DNA of 17,144 bases. It comes from Desulfobacteraceae bacterium (lineage in GTDB: Bacteria > Desulfobacterota > Desulfobacteria > Desulfobacterales > SG8-13). This document shows, piece after piece, positions 7,216-15,299 of the stretch. How positions within the stretch are numbered: the first letter of the stretch is position 1; every line of letters begins with the position of its first letter. The notes beneath the pieces are model-generated. The model made no database searches, was not told where the DNA came from, and worked only from the letters and a program-made list of their open reading frames with translations. The stretch spans positions 1 through 17,144 of the forward strand of contig JARFQH010000080.1 in the NCBI GenBank assembly GCA_029287875.1, written 5' to 3'. A program made the position numbers and the translations under genes.

Positions 7216-8230
7216 TCAATAGCTCTGGTTATTATTACTTAACATATCCAGGGTTTTATCGTATATGGATGTGTCGACTTCCAGCAATCCTAAAATTGTG
7301 TGGAAAAGATAATCCTGGGAAAATATCTCTGTGGATTTTTCTTTCAGTGCCTTGTTGTCTATTTTAAAACCGTTTCCGAACCACAAGATTGCACCGACAT
7401 GCTTTTGGCTATCCGGAGCCATAAAATACGGCAGGCCATGCAAGTACAAGTTATTTTCACCGATCGATTCTCCGTGGTCACTGATATACACCATAGCAGA
7501 TTCAAAACTTTTTTCGTTTTGTTTGAGCAGGCTTATCACTTTTGATAAAAAGTAGTCTGTGTACAAGACGGCATTATCATACGCATTCCCGATTTCCTCA
7601 CGGGAACATTCTTCCAGCTGGTTGGTCTTGCAAACCGGGGTGAATTTTTCGAACTCTTTGGGGTACCTCTTGAAATAGGCCGGGCCATGATTGCCCATTT
7701 GGTGGAGTACGATCAAAATATCTCCATATTTTGTCCTATCAATATATTCTTGTAACCCCACTAGCATTCCCTCATCTCTGCATTCGACATCACAGATTGG
7801 ATTGCGGCTCGGACTTTTGTAATCTTCGTAAGGCACTCTCAGGGCGGTACCTTTTGAATCCGAATTGTTGTCTCTCCATAAAATGTTCACTCCGGCATGA
7901 TGCAGGACGTCAAGTAAGTTTTCTTGTGACTTCATGTTGTTGTCACTATACTCGTCCCTGGTGAAAATCGAAAACATGCAGGGTACCGATACCGCTGTCG
8001 ATGTTCCACACGAATACATCTCGGGGAAATTGATAATATCCTCCCTCTGCAAAAGTGGGGTAGTTTGCCTTGTATAACCATTGAGCGAAAGACGATCGGC
8101 TCTAACCGCCTCCCCGACGACCAATATAATTAACTCTCTATCAGCGTCGGTTGGCTCTATTGTTGCATCGGTACCAATAGGCTTCAGGACTGCTTGAGCT
8201 GTGCCATAATTGTGTTTAAGATATTTACCG
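7216..8230 (-). pseudogene. eptA: Phosphoethanolamine transferase catalytic domain, 5'-truncated
   Basis: The frame encodes the sulfatase-like periplasmic domain of the EptA family, which adds phosphoethanolamine to lipid A or other surface lipids. Visible marks are VVGEAVRADRLSLNGYTR, the nucleophile region SCGTSTAVSVPCMFS, HQMGNHGPAYFKRYP, and the metal-binding SDHGES followed by YLHGLPY. Similarity continues upstream of the first possible start (TTG 8124) through LKPIGTDATIEPTDADRELII to about 8230, so that TTG is internal. The usual N-terminal half of about 200 residues with membrane helices is absent: the queF stop codon begins at 8231, and this frame has a stop at 8260-8262. No internal frameshift or stop is seen, suggesting recent truncation. 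It is visibly more AT-rich than its neighbours, which fits horizontal origin. Without membrane anchor or export signal it is unlikely to work. Confidence 0.85.
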
Positions 8231-8608
8231 CTAGCCCGCTTTTGCCGTAGCCGTGATTTTTATCCCCCCCCTTGGCTTTTGAATGACCGTCACCGTGCAC
8301 CAGTGGGGCTTGCAGGCATCGAAAATGTCGCTGGCTATTCGGCCGGCCAACGCTTCACAAAAGGTCCCCTCGTTGCGGTAAGACCACAAATAGAGTTTAA
8401 GGCTCTTGCTTTCGATGCAGTATTTGTCGGGGGAAAATTCGATCACGACTGTCTCCCAATCCGGCTGTCCGGTCACCGGGCAAAGGCTGGATACCTCGTC
8501 GCTTTCCAAAACGACTTTCTCCACCCCTTCCGGCTTGGGAAATATCTCCAGCTTGCGGGAAGGCCCCGTGACTTTTTGCCCGAGAGCATCGAATTTAGTG
8601 GGATTCAT
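8231..8608 (-). CDS. queF: NADPH-dependent 7-cyano-7-deazaguanine (preQ0) reductase
   Basis: QueF reduces the nitrile of preQ0 to the aminomethyl of preQ1, a cytoplasmic step of queuosine tRNA modification. The 125-residue protein is the short unimodular (YkvM) type. It carries the catalytic Cys43 and Asp50 in SLCPVTGQPDW and the NADPH-binding ESKSLKLYLWSYRNEGTF (66-83). The start is the ATG at 8608: it has GGAGG at 9 nt and begins one base after the yhhQ stop. A longer in-frame start at 8656 would overlap yhhQ by 47 bp. The pairing with yhhQ gives an uptake-plus-reduction unit, and the shared mRNA should be governed by the preQ1 riboswitch ahead of yhhQ. Confidence 0.95.
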   Translation of the reverse strand: MNPTKFDALGQKVTGPSRKLEIFPKPEGVEKVVLESDEVSSLCPVTGQPDWETVVIEFSPDKYCIESKSLKLYLWSYRNEGTFCEALAGRIASDIFDACKPHWCTVTVIQKPRGGIKITATAKAG

Positions 8609-8609
8609 T

Positions 8610-9302
8610 TCAGGTAACCTCCAGCCTGAATGGGTTGTAGTCGATTCCTTGATCATATGTATCCAGATCTTCCCTTTTCTTCAGCCAGCCCACTAACAGG
8701 TACGTCAGCGGCGTCACCGCGATTTCATAGCTGACTTTCCAGACGTATTGTGCCAGCATCATTTCAAATAGGACAACCGCCGGCAGCATGCCGGCAAAGG
8801 CGATCGTGATGAACAACAGGGTGTCGAGCCCTTCACCGACAAGGGTCGATCCAATCGTCCTGAACCAGAGCCAGCGCCCCCTGGTCAAAATCTTCACTTT
8901 CGACAGGACGATCGAATTGGAAAACTCACCCGCCCAATAAGCGACGAGTGAGGCCGCCACCAGTCGGGGTGTGAACCCCAGTACCGTTCGGAAGGCACCC
9001 TGTTCAGTCCAGAATGTGGGATGCGGCAGGGCGATCGTCACAGTAAACACGGCCGCCATGAGCAGGTTGGCGATGAAGCCGATCCAAATTACCAGGCGGG
9101 CCCGCCGGAACCCGTATACTTCCGTCAGGATGTCGCCGAAGACATAGGTCAGGGGAAAAAGGATAACGGCCGCGGGCAATACCATGCCACGGATTTGAAC
9201 GAGTTTGCCGGCGATGATATTGGAAATCAGCAGGCAGGTGACAAAAAGACAGGCAATAATTAAATAAAGAGGGGAAATTTTTTGCTCGTTATCGAAGAAC
9301 AT
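8610..9302 (-). CDS. yhhQ: Queuosine precursor transporter (VUT/YhhQ family)
   Basis: A 230-residue inner-membrane protein with about six hydrophobic helices. It shows the family signature FGDILTEVYGFRRAR, the polar-in-membrane segment AYWAGEFSNSIVLSKVK and RTIGSTLVGEGLDTLLF. E. coli YhhQ imports preQ0/preQ1, the precursors of queuosine. The ATG at 9302 has GGAG at 9 nt, and that site is the 3' end of the riboswitch at 9312-9346. queF follows after one base, so the two are translationally coupled. The last 20 residues (KKREDLDTYDQGIDYNPFRLEVT) form a charged cytoplasmic tail. Confidence 0.93.
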   Translation of the reverse strand: MFFDNEQKISPLYLIIACLFVTCLLISNIIAGKLVQIRGMVLPAAVILFPLTYVFGDILTEVYGFRRARLVIWIGFIANLLMAAVFTVTIALPHPTFWTEQGAFRTVLGFTPRLVAASLVAYWAGEFSNSIVLSKVKILTRGRWLWFRTIGSTLVGEGLDTLLFITIAFAGMLPAVVLFEMMLAQYVWKVSYEIAVTPLTYLLVGWLKKREDLDTYDQGIDYNPFRLEVT

Positions 9303-9311
9303 TTATTGGGG

Positions 9312-9346
9312 CTCCAGTTTTTTTGAGGCGGGTTGCTGACACCGCC
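9312..9346 (-). promoter_or_regulatory. preQ1-I riboswitch ahead of yhhQ-queF
   Basis: Read on the minus strand from 9346 to 9312: P1 strand GGCGG, loop UGUCAGC, AAC, P1 strand CCGCC, then UC, seven A and CUGGAG. The same architecture is that of the small preQ1-I H-type pseudoknot, closely matching the Thermoanaerobacter type: a 5-bp P1 that pairs fully, loop U6, the ligand-pairing C15 in AAC, an A-rich tail ending at A29, and P2 formed by CAG (9-11) with CUG (30-32). The P2 tail runs into GGAG, the Shine-Dalgarno of yhhQ, 9 nt from its ATG. Ligand binding should therefore hide the ribosome site and lower expression of the preQ1 transporter and synthesis gene. Gene context fits exactly. No terminator follows, so control is probably translational. 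Confidence 0.88.
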
Positions 9347-9440
9347 GTTAGCACGTTTGAGGCGACGCCCCCTTTACTCCTTAATATGCATTTTCGTCAC
9401 ATTAAAGTCGGCCTCTTTTATCGGACGAGCGATGCCGCGG

Positions 9441-10427
9441 TCAGCGGTCGACGTACGCCATCATGCGCTCGTTGTAGCGAGGGCCGGCCGTGACGCCCTG
9501 CGGCAGCGCCGCGTCGAGCCGTTCTATCTCGTCGGCACCGATCACCAGAGCGGCGGCTGCAACATTTTCTTCGAGGAAACGGCGCCGCTTCGTGCCCGGA
9601 ATGGGAACAATATCGTCGCCCTTATGCAGCAGCCACGCCAGCGCAACCTGCCCAGGCGTTGCGCCCTTCTGTTCGGCCATTTCGCGAACGACGGCAGTTG
9701 CCCGCATGTTTGCATCGAAGTGTGCGCCCTGCAAACGCGGGTCGCCCCGCCGGAAATCATCCTCCGGATACTCCTCGGCGCGTATCACCATCCCGGTCAG
9801 GAAACCACGGCCAAGCGGACTAAACGGCACCAGGCCGATGCCGAGCTCCCTCAGAAGCGGTATGAGACGGGGCTCCAGATTGCGCTCCCAAAGGGAATAC
9901 TCGCTCTGCAGCGCAGAAATCGGGTGGACCGCGTGGGCGCGGCGGATCGTGTCCTCCCCCGCCTCGGAAAGGCCGATGAAGCGAACCTTGCCCTCACTCA
10001 CCAAATCCGCCAGCGTGCCGATGATGTCCTCGATCGGCACCGCGGGATCGACGCGGTGCTGGTAGAACAGATCGATGACATCCGTGTCGAGCCGGTGCAG
10101 GGAAGCTTCCACCACCTCTCGGATGTGTTCCGGTCGGCTGTCCAAGCCCACGATCTTCCCTTTCTCGAAAAGGAAACCGAATTTGGTTGCAATGATCACC
10201 TTATCGCGCCGTCCCTTCAGGCCGCGTCCCAACAGCTCTTCATTGGTGTAAGGGCCATAAGCCTCGGCAGTGTCGAAAAACGTGACGCCAAGATCGATGG
10301 CACGGTGGATCGTGGCAATCGATTCGCGGTCGTCGGGAACACCGTAAGACTGACTCATTCCCATGCAGCCCAATCCGAGCGCCGAGACAGTCAAGCCCTG
10401 CTCTCCCAGTTTTCTTTTTTTTAGCAT
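9441..10427 (-). CDS. Aldo/keto reductase
   Basis: A 328-residue NADPH-dependent oxidoreductase of the aldo/keto reductase superfamily with a TIM-barrel layout. The tetrad is complete: Asp52 and Tyr57 (FDTAEAYG), Lys82 (IATKFGF) and His124 (YQHRVD). The opening LGLGCMGMSQSYG and the late VALAWLLHKGDDIVPIPGTKRR are typical of the YhdN/plant AKR-like group that reduces small aldehydes. I use the ATG at 10427 because the protein family starts there and a GGGTGG stretch lies close before it; an upstream in-frame ATG at 10499 would add 24 atypical residues. The substrate is unknown. It is GC-rich compared with the region, so it may be an acquired gene. It ends 94 bp before the yhhQ riboswitch. Confidence 0.92.
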   Translation of the reverse strand: MLKKRKLGEQGLTVSALGLGCMGMSQSYGVPDDRESIATIHRAIDLGVTFFDTAEAYGPYTNEELLGRGLKGRRDKVIIATKFGFLFEKGKIVGLDSRPEHIREVVEASLHRLDTDVIDLFYQHRVDPAVPIEDIIGTLADLVSEGKVRFIGLSEAGEDTIRRAHAVHPISALQSEYSLWERNLEPRLIPLLRELGIGLVPFSPLGRGFLTGMVIRAEEYPEDDFRRGDPRLQGAHFDANMRATAVVREMAEQKGATPGQVALAWLLHKGDDIVPIPGTKRRRFLEENVAAAALVIGADEIERLDAALPQGVTAGPRYNERMMAYVDR

Positions 10428-10767
10428 GTCCACCCTTTCTCGAGCCGTCGCGGTTCCTATGCACGCTTTGATGTCAGATCGTCTATTGTCGGGTAACAAA
10501 TATTGGTTTTAACTTAATACATTTGACCACGCCCAACAAGACTCCCCTCTCATAAGGATCGATCCGCCATAATGATGAATGTCGCTATCCTTATGTCAAG
10601 AGAGGTCGGGAAGGATTTTACAATGTGATTAAATCGGAACATCAGTGGAGAACAATTTGTATATGCTTTGAAAACATCTCAAAGTCTTTGTCTGTAGTAT
10701 ATATTGAAAGCTTGTTTCGAACAGCCACGGCGCATATCAAGAAATCAGTGTTTGAACCTTGTCTTCA
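10428..10767. other. AT-rich intergenic region with an inverted repeat
   Basis: These 340 bp between the mgtE stop and the aldo/keto reductase start contain no gene that I can support. A paired structure lies at 10546-10605: CCTCTCATAAGGAT (10546-10559) matches ATCCTTAT (10587-10594) plus GAGAGG (10600-10605) with a five-base bulge. It could be an operator or an mRNA structure ahead of the reductase gene, which is read leftwards. No T-run follows it on either strand, so a classical terminator is unlikely. Confidence 0.5.
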
Positions 10768-12132
10768 CTAAATGCCGCCGAGTTTTGGCATGACCGCTGC
10801 GGCGAAACTCAAAACAAAAAAGAAGCCGCACATGTCGGTGACCGTTGTCAGTAGCGGGCTGGAAACCAGGGCCGGATCCAGCTTCAACCGCTTAAGAACG
10901 AGGGGCAGCACGCCCCCGAGAAGGACGGAAACCAGCGTGTTGGCCGCCAATGCACCGCCGACCACAAATCCGAGCCACGGGTTGCCCTTCCAGGTAAAGG
11001 CGACTCCGCCAAGCAGCAAGCCCAGCACCAGACCGTTGATGATGCCGACCCTTGCTTCCTTCAACAGCACCCAGAGCAGCTCGCCCGGCCGGACCAGACC
11101 AAGGGAGAGTTCACGCATCGATACCGCCACGGCCTGGTTGCCTGAACAGCCGCTCATGTCGCTGACCATGGGCAGAAAAACCGCCAGGGTAATGGCTGCT
11201 GCCAAGGTGTCTTGATACAGGGCAATGACGCTGGCAGCGATGATATTGAGGACAATATTCATGCTCAGCCAGGACAGACGGCGTCCGGAACGGGAGAGCA
11301 GTGGCATGGTCCGGAACTCCTCTCCGCCAATGATACCACTCAACCGCAGAAAAGTTTTCGTCTTGCGTTTATTGACCGCCTCCTCGATGGCACTCGGCAG
11401 CACCACACCGACCAGTCGCCGCCCATCGTCCACTACCGGCACGCCGAACAGGTGGTGTTCCTCGAAAAACTCCTGAAGCGCTTTAAGCGAGGCCTTGTCC
11501 GACACACTGAGAGGCGATGAGAGCATAACCTGGCCGAGCGCGGTCTCCCGGTCTGGAAACAGCAGGTCGTGCATGCGAAGCACACCGGCCAACTTCTTGT
11601 CCCGATCAACAACATAAAAATATTGAACATGGTAGTCGACGTATTTACTCCGATTTGCCTGCAGGTCATCGAGCACATCCTGGATCGTATCGTCAAGTTT
11701 ATAGGCGAGGAATTCTGAAATCATGAGTCCGCCGGCGCAGTCAGGTGCGTACTCCAGAAACATTCTGGCTTCTTCGGCGTCTTCCCGATCCATTTTCGCC
11801 AGAATGGCCCGACTTGCATCCTCATCCATTTCGCCCAGCATATCGACAAGATGATCGCTGGTCAGCTCTCCCATAATAGCCGCCGCCTGCTCGGATGGCA
11901 TATCTTCCACCAGATCCGCGGCCTGGGTTTCCGGGATGTCTTCAATCACATCGGCGGCATCCTCGGGACTGAGAAGGCTGAGCAGACGAAGCTGTTCTTC
12001 CCCTGTCAGTCGAGAGATTGTCCTGGCCGTTTCCGGCGGACTGAGAGTATCAAGAAATTTTATCACCTCATCGCTGTTTTCCGCAGCGATCAGTTCACTG
12101 AGCATCTCCCAGGGGGAAGTTAAATCACTCAT
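10768..12132 (-). CDS. mgtE: Magnesium channel/transporter MgtE
   Basis: A 454-residue protein with the full MgtE order: an N-terminal superhelical domain of acidic repeats (PEDAADVIEDIPETQAADLVEDMP), a CBS pair (about residues 130-250, with YFYVVDRDKKLAGVLRMHDLL and GVPVVDDGRRLVGVVL), then a five-helix membrane pore. The late TTVTDMCGFFF places Asp433 where the Thermus channel has the Mg-selecting Asp432. The acidic cytoplasmic domains sense internal Mg2+ and close the channel. I choose ATG 12132, which has GAGG at 6 nt; an in-frame TTG at 12150 would include that site. It starts 26 bp after the SNF2 helicase stop in the same direction, so they probably share a transcript. No Mg riboswitch is visible. 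Confidence 0.95.
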   Translation of the reverse strand: MSDLTSPWEMLSELIAAENSDEVIKFLDTLSPPETARTISRLTGEEQLRLLSLLSPEDAADVIEDIPETQAADLVEDMPSEQAAAIMGELTSDHLVDMLGEMDEDASRAILAKMDREDAEEARMFLEYAPDCAGGLMISEFLAYKLDDTIQDVLDDLQANRSKYVDYHVQYFYVVDRDKKLAGVLRMHDLLFPDRETALGQVMLSSPLSVSDKASLKALQEFFEEHHLFGVPVVDDGRRLVGVVLPSAIEEAVNKRKTKTFLRLSGIIGGEEFRTMPLLSRSGRRLSWLSMNIVLNIIAASVIALYQDTLAAAITLAVFLPMVSDMSGCSGNQAVAVSMRELSLGLVRPGELLWVLLKEARVGIINGLVLGLLLGGVAFTWKGNPWLGFVVGGALAANTLVSVLLGGVLPLVLKRLKLDPALVSSPLLTTVTDMCGFFFVLSFAAAVMPKLGGI

Positions 12133-12158
12133 CAAAAACCTCATTCTCAATCGGGGTT

Positions 12159-15100
12159 TTATGAATCCTCGGGCAGCGCCAGCATGTCGACCAGATCCTG
12201 GCGGGTAAAGGTCTTCAGCAGTCCCGGGTCGTCTTCCTTTAAAACGCGCTCCATCAGGTCTTTCTTGCGGGCGATGATGGCCGCAATCTTCTCCTCGAGG
12301 GTGCCTTCAGTCACCAGTTTGAAGACCTGCACGCCCCGGCTCTGCCCGATGCGGTGGACCCGGTCAGTGGCCTGATCTTCGCGTGCGGCATTCCACCAGC
12401 GGTCGTAGTGAATCACCACCGAAGCGGCCGTCAGGTCGATACCGATGCCGCCGGCCTTTAGGCTGCCGACAAACACGCGGCACTGCGGGTCGGTGTTGAA
12501 CCGGCGGATCAACGCCCCGCGATTGCGGCTGCTGCCGGTCAGAACCGCGCAATCGATGTTCTGCTGCTTCAGGTGGTCTTCAATGATCGCAATCATCTTG
12601 AGAAACTGGCTGTAGACCACGACCTTCTGACCGCTGTCGAGGCTTTCGGCCAGCAGTTCCTTGAACAGCTCCCATTTGCCGGATTCGTAGCGGTCATAAT
12701 CGCTTCCGGTGTCGTCCAGCAGCGCGGGGTGGTTGCAGATCTGCTTGAGCAGGGTCAGCAGAGCGAAGATGTGTATGTACGGAATCACGGCTTCGGGGTC
12801 ATACAATGGAGCGAGAGCGTCTGTTCTGCGGGAGCCAATCGTATCACGGTAGAGCTTCACCTGGTCGTCACTCAACCGGCAGGTGCGCTGGTCCTCGATT
12901 TTGGGCGGCAGTTCCGTCAGGACCGACTTTTTCAGTCGCCGCAAGGTAAACGGCGCGATCAGGCGCTCCAACTCCGGGCGTCGCGAACTATCGGGATCGG
13001 CTTCGATCAAGGCGCTGTAGCGCTCTTCGAACGCGGCATCCGATTCGAGGTAACCCGGCACCGTCAGGTCCATCAGGGCTTTCAAGTCGGAAAGGCTGTT
13101 TTCGATCGGTGTGCCGGTCAGACCGATTTTGCTAGGAGCGCGGACAGCCAGGGCGGCCTGATAGGCCTGGGTCTGGGTATTCTTGATATGTTGAACCTCG
13201 TCGAAAACCGCCAGTGCAATAGGAATTCGGGACAGCTGCTCGATGTCGCGCCGCATGATTCCGTAGGATGTCAACAGCACGTCGCTGCCCTTGAGCGCAC
13301 CGGCAAGATCACGCGAACCGCCATGGTAGACCTCTGTCGAAAGCGAAGGCGCATGCATCCGAATCTTTTCCTGCCAATGACTGATCACGGTCACCGGGCA
13401 GACGACGACAAAGGGCCCCTTGTCTTCTCCGAGGTCCTTCAAAACAAGCATGAGCGCCATCACCTGGTGGGTCTTGCCGAGGCCCATGTCGTCGCACAGC
13501 AGCCCGCCAAGCCCATTACGGTTGAGGAACCACAGCCATTCCACCCCCCGCAGCTGATAGGTGCGCAGATGCGAGGTCATGCCGGATATATCCGGCAGAG
13601 GTGTGGGCGGTTGCACACTCAGGAGCTTGCGCGTGAATTCCTGCGACTCTTCCTCGCCTCCTATCGACAGCGGTACTGAACTGAGCGCCTGCAGGCGCAG
13701 CAATTCCATGCGCGAAAGCCTTATCCGGCCGAGGTCTTTGTCGGGTATAGCGTCGTCATTTGCAGCCGGAAGGCTGTCCAAGGCCGCCATACTTTCGGAT
13801 TGGCAGTCGATCCAGCCGTCCAGCGTGGGGAGAAATCGGCGGCCTTCGGATCTGGCTTGCAAAATCTCCTTCAGTGAGACACGACGCGTTCCGAAGCCGT
13901 AAGTAATCGAAAGCCAGCACCAGTCATGTTCCACGGCCTCCGGAATGACCTCCATCCGATCGTAGTTTGCGAGGATGCGCAGGTTGCCGGCGGCTGCGTC
14001 GATCCTGAAGTGGTCACCGGCTAAATCGGATTCATGTGCGACGATGAAGCTCGGAATCCGCGAATGCGGAATGACGGTTTCTCCGGCCAGACTGAAATCA
14101 TGGTGTTCCGTATCGATCTCCTGCATGTCTGCCAGGATGCCGAGCTCCTCGATGTAGACCAGATCGCCGTAGCGGAAACGCTGAAAATCGACGCCCTTCA
14201 ACGTCCGGTACTCGCCGTTTCGCTGCAGCATCCTCAAGGTCGGACGGACCGACAGATCCGCTGACTTCGTCAACCGGACATCGAAGAGCACATCCAGCGG
14301 CACCGGTTCGATCCCCAGTCCCTCCTCATTATGCAGGTGATCGCGAAAGGTTTGTAGAAACCGCTTGACCTTCAGCCGCGGCACCGTCAGAGTGAACAGA
14401 AGGCGGTCTTCGGGGCCGTGGCATGCCACCGTGAACCGCCCGTCGGCGCTAATGATTCCCGGCAGCCACCGGACCGTCGTTTTGCCGAATTCGCGATAGA
14501 CGTGATAGGCAAACCGGTACCAGAAGCTCTCCTGGAATGCCAGTCCATAGCTGCGGAACCCGCGCTCCAGCAACCGTCGTTCCGACTCGGTCAGGGTCAA
14601 CAAGGCCAGCTGGCGCAAAAGGGACGCGCGCGAACAGCCGCCGGCCGGTTCCGGCACCTGGCCGCAGCGCTCGAGCAAGCGTTGTTGATCGGCCCCCTGG
14701 GAGGCATAGACCAGCAGCTCTTTGCCATTAGAACTCATTGTGCCGAGGACTGGTGCCGCATTGCTCTCGCCCTTCCGTAATTCGCAAAGGACGGCCTCGG
14801 GGGTTTCGTCGCAGTCATCTGCCAGCAATTTGGCCAGCTGGAACCAGACGCTCCCCCGGAACGTGGTATCCAAACCGGTAGCGTTATTTTTTCCTGCAAA
14901 TTGGCGTGCCATCCCCGTCAGCTCCAACAGGTGTGCGCAGGTCCGGCGGCGCGCAACCTTGCAGCTGCAATACCAACTCGACTCCTCTCCGTTTTCGTCG
15001 CTCACAAGGATGGCGAGGCCAGGCGTCCGATCGGTTGGCGTCGGCAGCAGCCCGATGGCATGGCGGTGAAACTCCAAGCGGTTTGAATCCCCTCCCGCCA

Positions 15101-15164
15101 AGGCAGCGGCGGGTGCGGGCGCTTTCTTTTTGCGCGAAGTCGATTTTTTCTTGGGGTTTTTCAT
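12159..15164 (-). CDS. SWIM-domain SNF2-family helicase
   Basis: A 1001-residue ATP-dependent DNA translocase. After a lysine-rich start, a SWIM zinc motif CxCx7CxH is formed by Cys66, Cys68, Cys76 and His78. A long bacterial-type middle region (about 100-530) precedes the SNF2 motor: Walker A DDMGLGKT (558-565), motif II DEVQ (655-658, in place of DEAH), TGTP (683-686), and the C-terminal helicase lobe with SLKAGGIGIDLTAA and QATDRVHRIGQ (931-941). Such proteins remodel nucleic acid-protein complexes; the exact role of the bacterial SWIM-SNF2 group is not settled. The gene is intact. The ATG at 15164 has no strong Shine-Dalgarno. It shares its upstream region with the divergent ATPase gene and is followed at 26 bp by mgtE. 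Confidence 0.93.
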   Translation of the reverse strand: MKNPKKKSTSRKKKAPAPAAALAGGDSNRLEFHRHAIGLLPTPTDRTPGLAILVSDENGEESSWYCSCKVARRRTCAHLLELTGMARQFAGKNNATGLDTTFRGSVWFQLAKLLADDCDETPEAVLCELRKGESNAAPVLGTMSSNGKELLVYASQGADQQRLLERCGQVPEPAGGCSRASLLRQLALLTLTESERRLLERGFRSYGLAFQESFWYRFAYHVYREFGKTTVRWLPGIISADGRFTVACHGPEDRLLFTLTVPRLKVKRFLQTFRDHLHNEEGLGIEPVPLDVLFDVRLTKSADLSVRPTLRMLQRNGEYRTLKGVDFQRFRYGDLVYIEELGILADMQEIDTEHHDFSLAGETVIPHSRIPSFIVAHESDLAGDHFRIDAAAGNLRILANYDRMEVIPEAVEHDWCWLSITYGFGTRRVSLKEILQARSEGRRFLPTLDGWIDCQSESMAALDSLPAANDDAIPDKDLGRIRLSRMELLRLQALSSVPLSIGGEEESQEFTRKLLSVQPPTPLPDISGMTSHLRTYQLRGVEWLWFLNRNGLGGLLCDDMGLGKTHQVMALMLVLKDLGEDKGPFVVVCPVTVISHWQEKIRMHAPSLSTEVYHGGSRDLAGALKGSDVLLTSYGIMRRDIEQLSRIPIALAVFDEVQHIKNTQTQAYQAALAVRAPSKIGLTGTPIENSLSDLKALMDLTVPGYLESDAAFEERYSALIEADPDSSRRPELERLIAPFTLRRLKKSVLTELPPKIEDQRTCRLSDDQVKLYRDTIGSRRTDALAPLYDPEAVIPYIHIFALLTLLKQICNHPALLDDTGSDYDRYESGKWELFKELLAESLDSGQKVVVYSQFLKMIAIIEDHLKQQNIDCAVLTGSSRNRGALIRRFNTDPQCRVFVGSLKAGGIGIDLTAASVVIHYDRWWNAAREDQATDRVHRIGQSRGVQVFKLVTEGTLEEKIAAIIARKKDLMERVLKEDDPGLLKTFTRQDLVDMLALPEDS

Positions 15165-15171
15165 AACTGCG

Positions 15172-15200
15172 TCTTTAGCATGTCACCCTCATCGATTCAA
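15172..15200 (-). promoter_or_regulatory. Candidate promoter of the SNF2 helicase gene
   Basis: On the minus strand TTGAAT (15195-15200) and TAAAGA (15172-15177) are separated by 17 bp, just ahead of the helicase ATG at 15164. The -10 would put the first transcribed base within a few bases of the start codon, giving a very short leader, which would fit the absence of a Shine-Dalgarno. The -35 lies inside the spacer of the inverted repeat at 15181-15208. Confidence 0.35.
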
Positions 15201-15208
15201 CGGTGACA
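15181..15208. promoter_or_regulatory. Perfect 7-bp inverted repeat, possible operator
   Basis: TGTCACC (15181-15187) and GGTGACA (15202-15208) are exact inverted copies around a 14-bp spacer. They sit in the control region between the divergent helicase and ATPase genes and flank the candidate helicase -35. A dimeric repressor site is plausible; chance occurrence cannot be excluded. No regulator gene is adjacent. Confidence 0.35.
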
Positions 15209-15264
15209 GCGGGCTGCCGGCACGATAAATTTGGGGCAAAATCGGATTGACGGCTCCTTATTAC

Positions 15265-15293
15265 TTGACAATTTTGCAATTGGAGTGCAATAT
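15265..15293 (+). promoter_or_regulatory. Candidate promoter of the DUF4143 ATPase gene
   Basis: A perfect TTGACA (15265-15270), a 17-bp spacer and CAATAT (15288-15293). The first transcribed base would fall at about 15300, which is the A of the ATG. The mRNA would be leaderless, and the only Shine-Dalgarno-like GGAG (15282-15285) lies too far upstream and inside the promoter. Confidence 0.4.
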
Positions 15294-15299
15294 ATCAGC

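Noticed and set aside
7216..8124. Complete short sulfatase gene starting at TTG 8124
   Set aside because: EptA-like sequence continues in frame upstream of this TTG to about 8230, and the codon lies within the conserved ILVVGE strand, so it is an internal codon of a truncated gene.
9333..10424. 363-codon rightward frame across the aldo/keto reductase
   Set aside because: It lies opposite an intact reductase with a complete catalytic tetrad in GC-rich DNA, where long antisense frames are expected; its translation is rich in Arg and Gln and shows no domain.
12573..13679. 368-codon rightward frame inside the SNF2 helicase
   Set aside because: Antisense to the motor domain with all helicase motifs; no independent start signal or domain.
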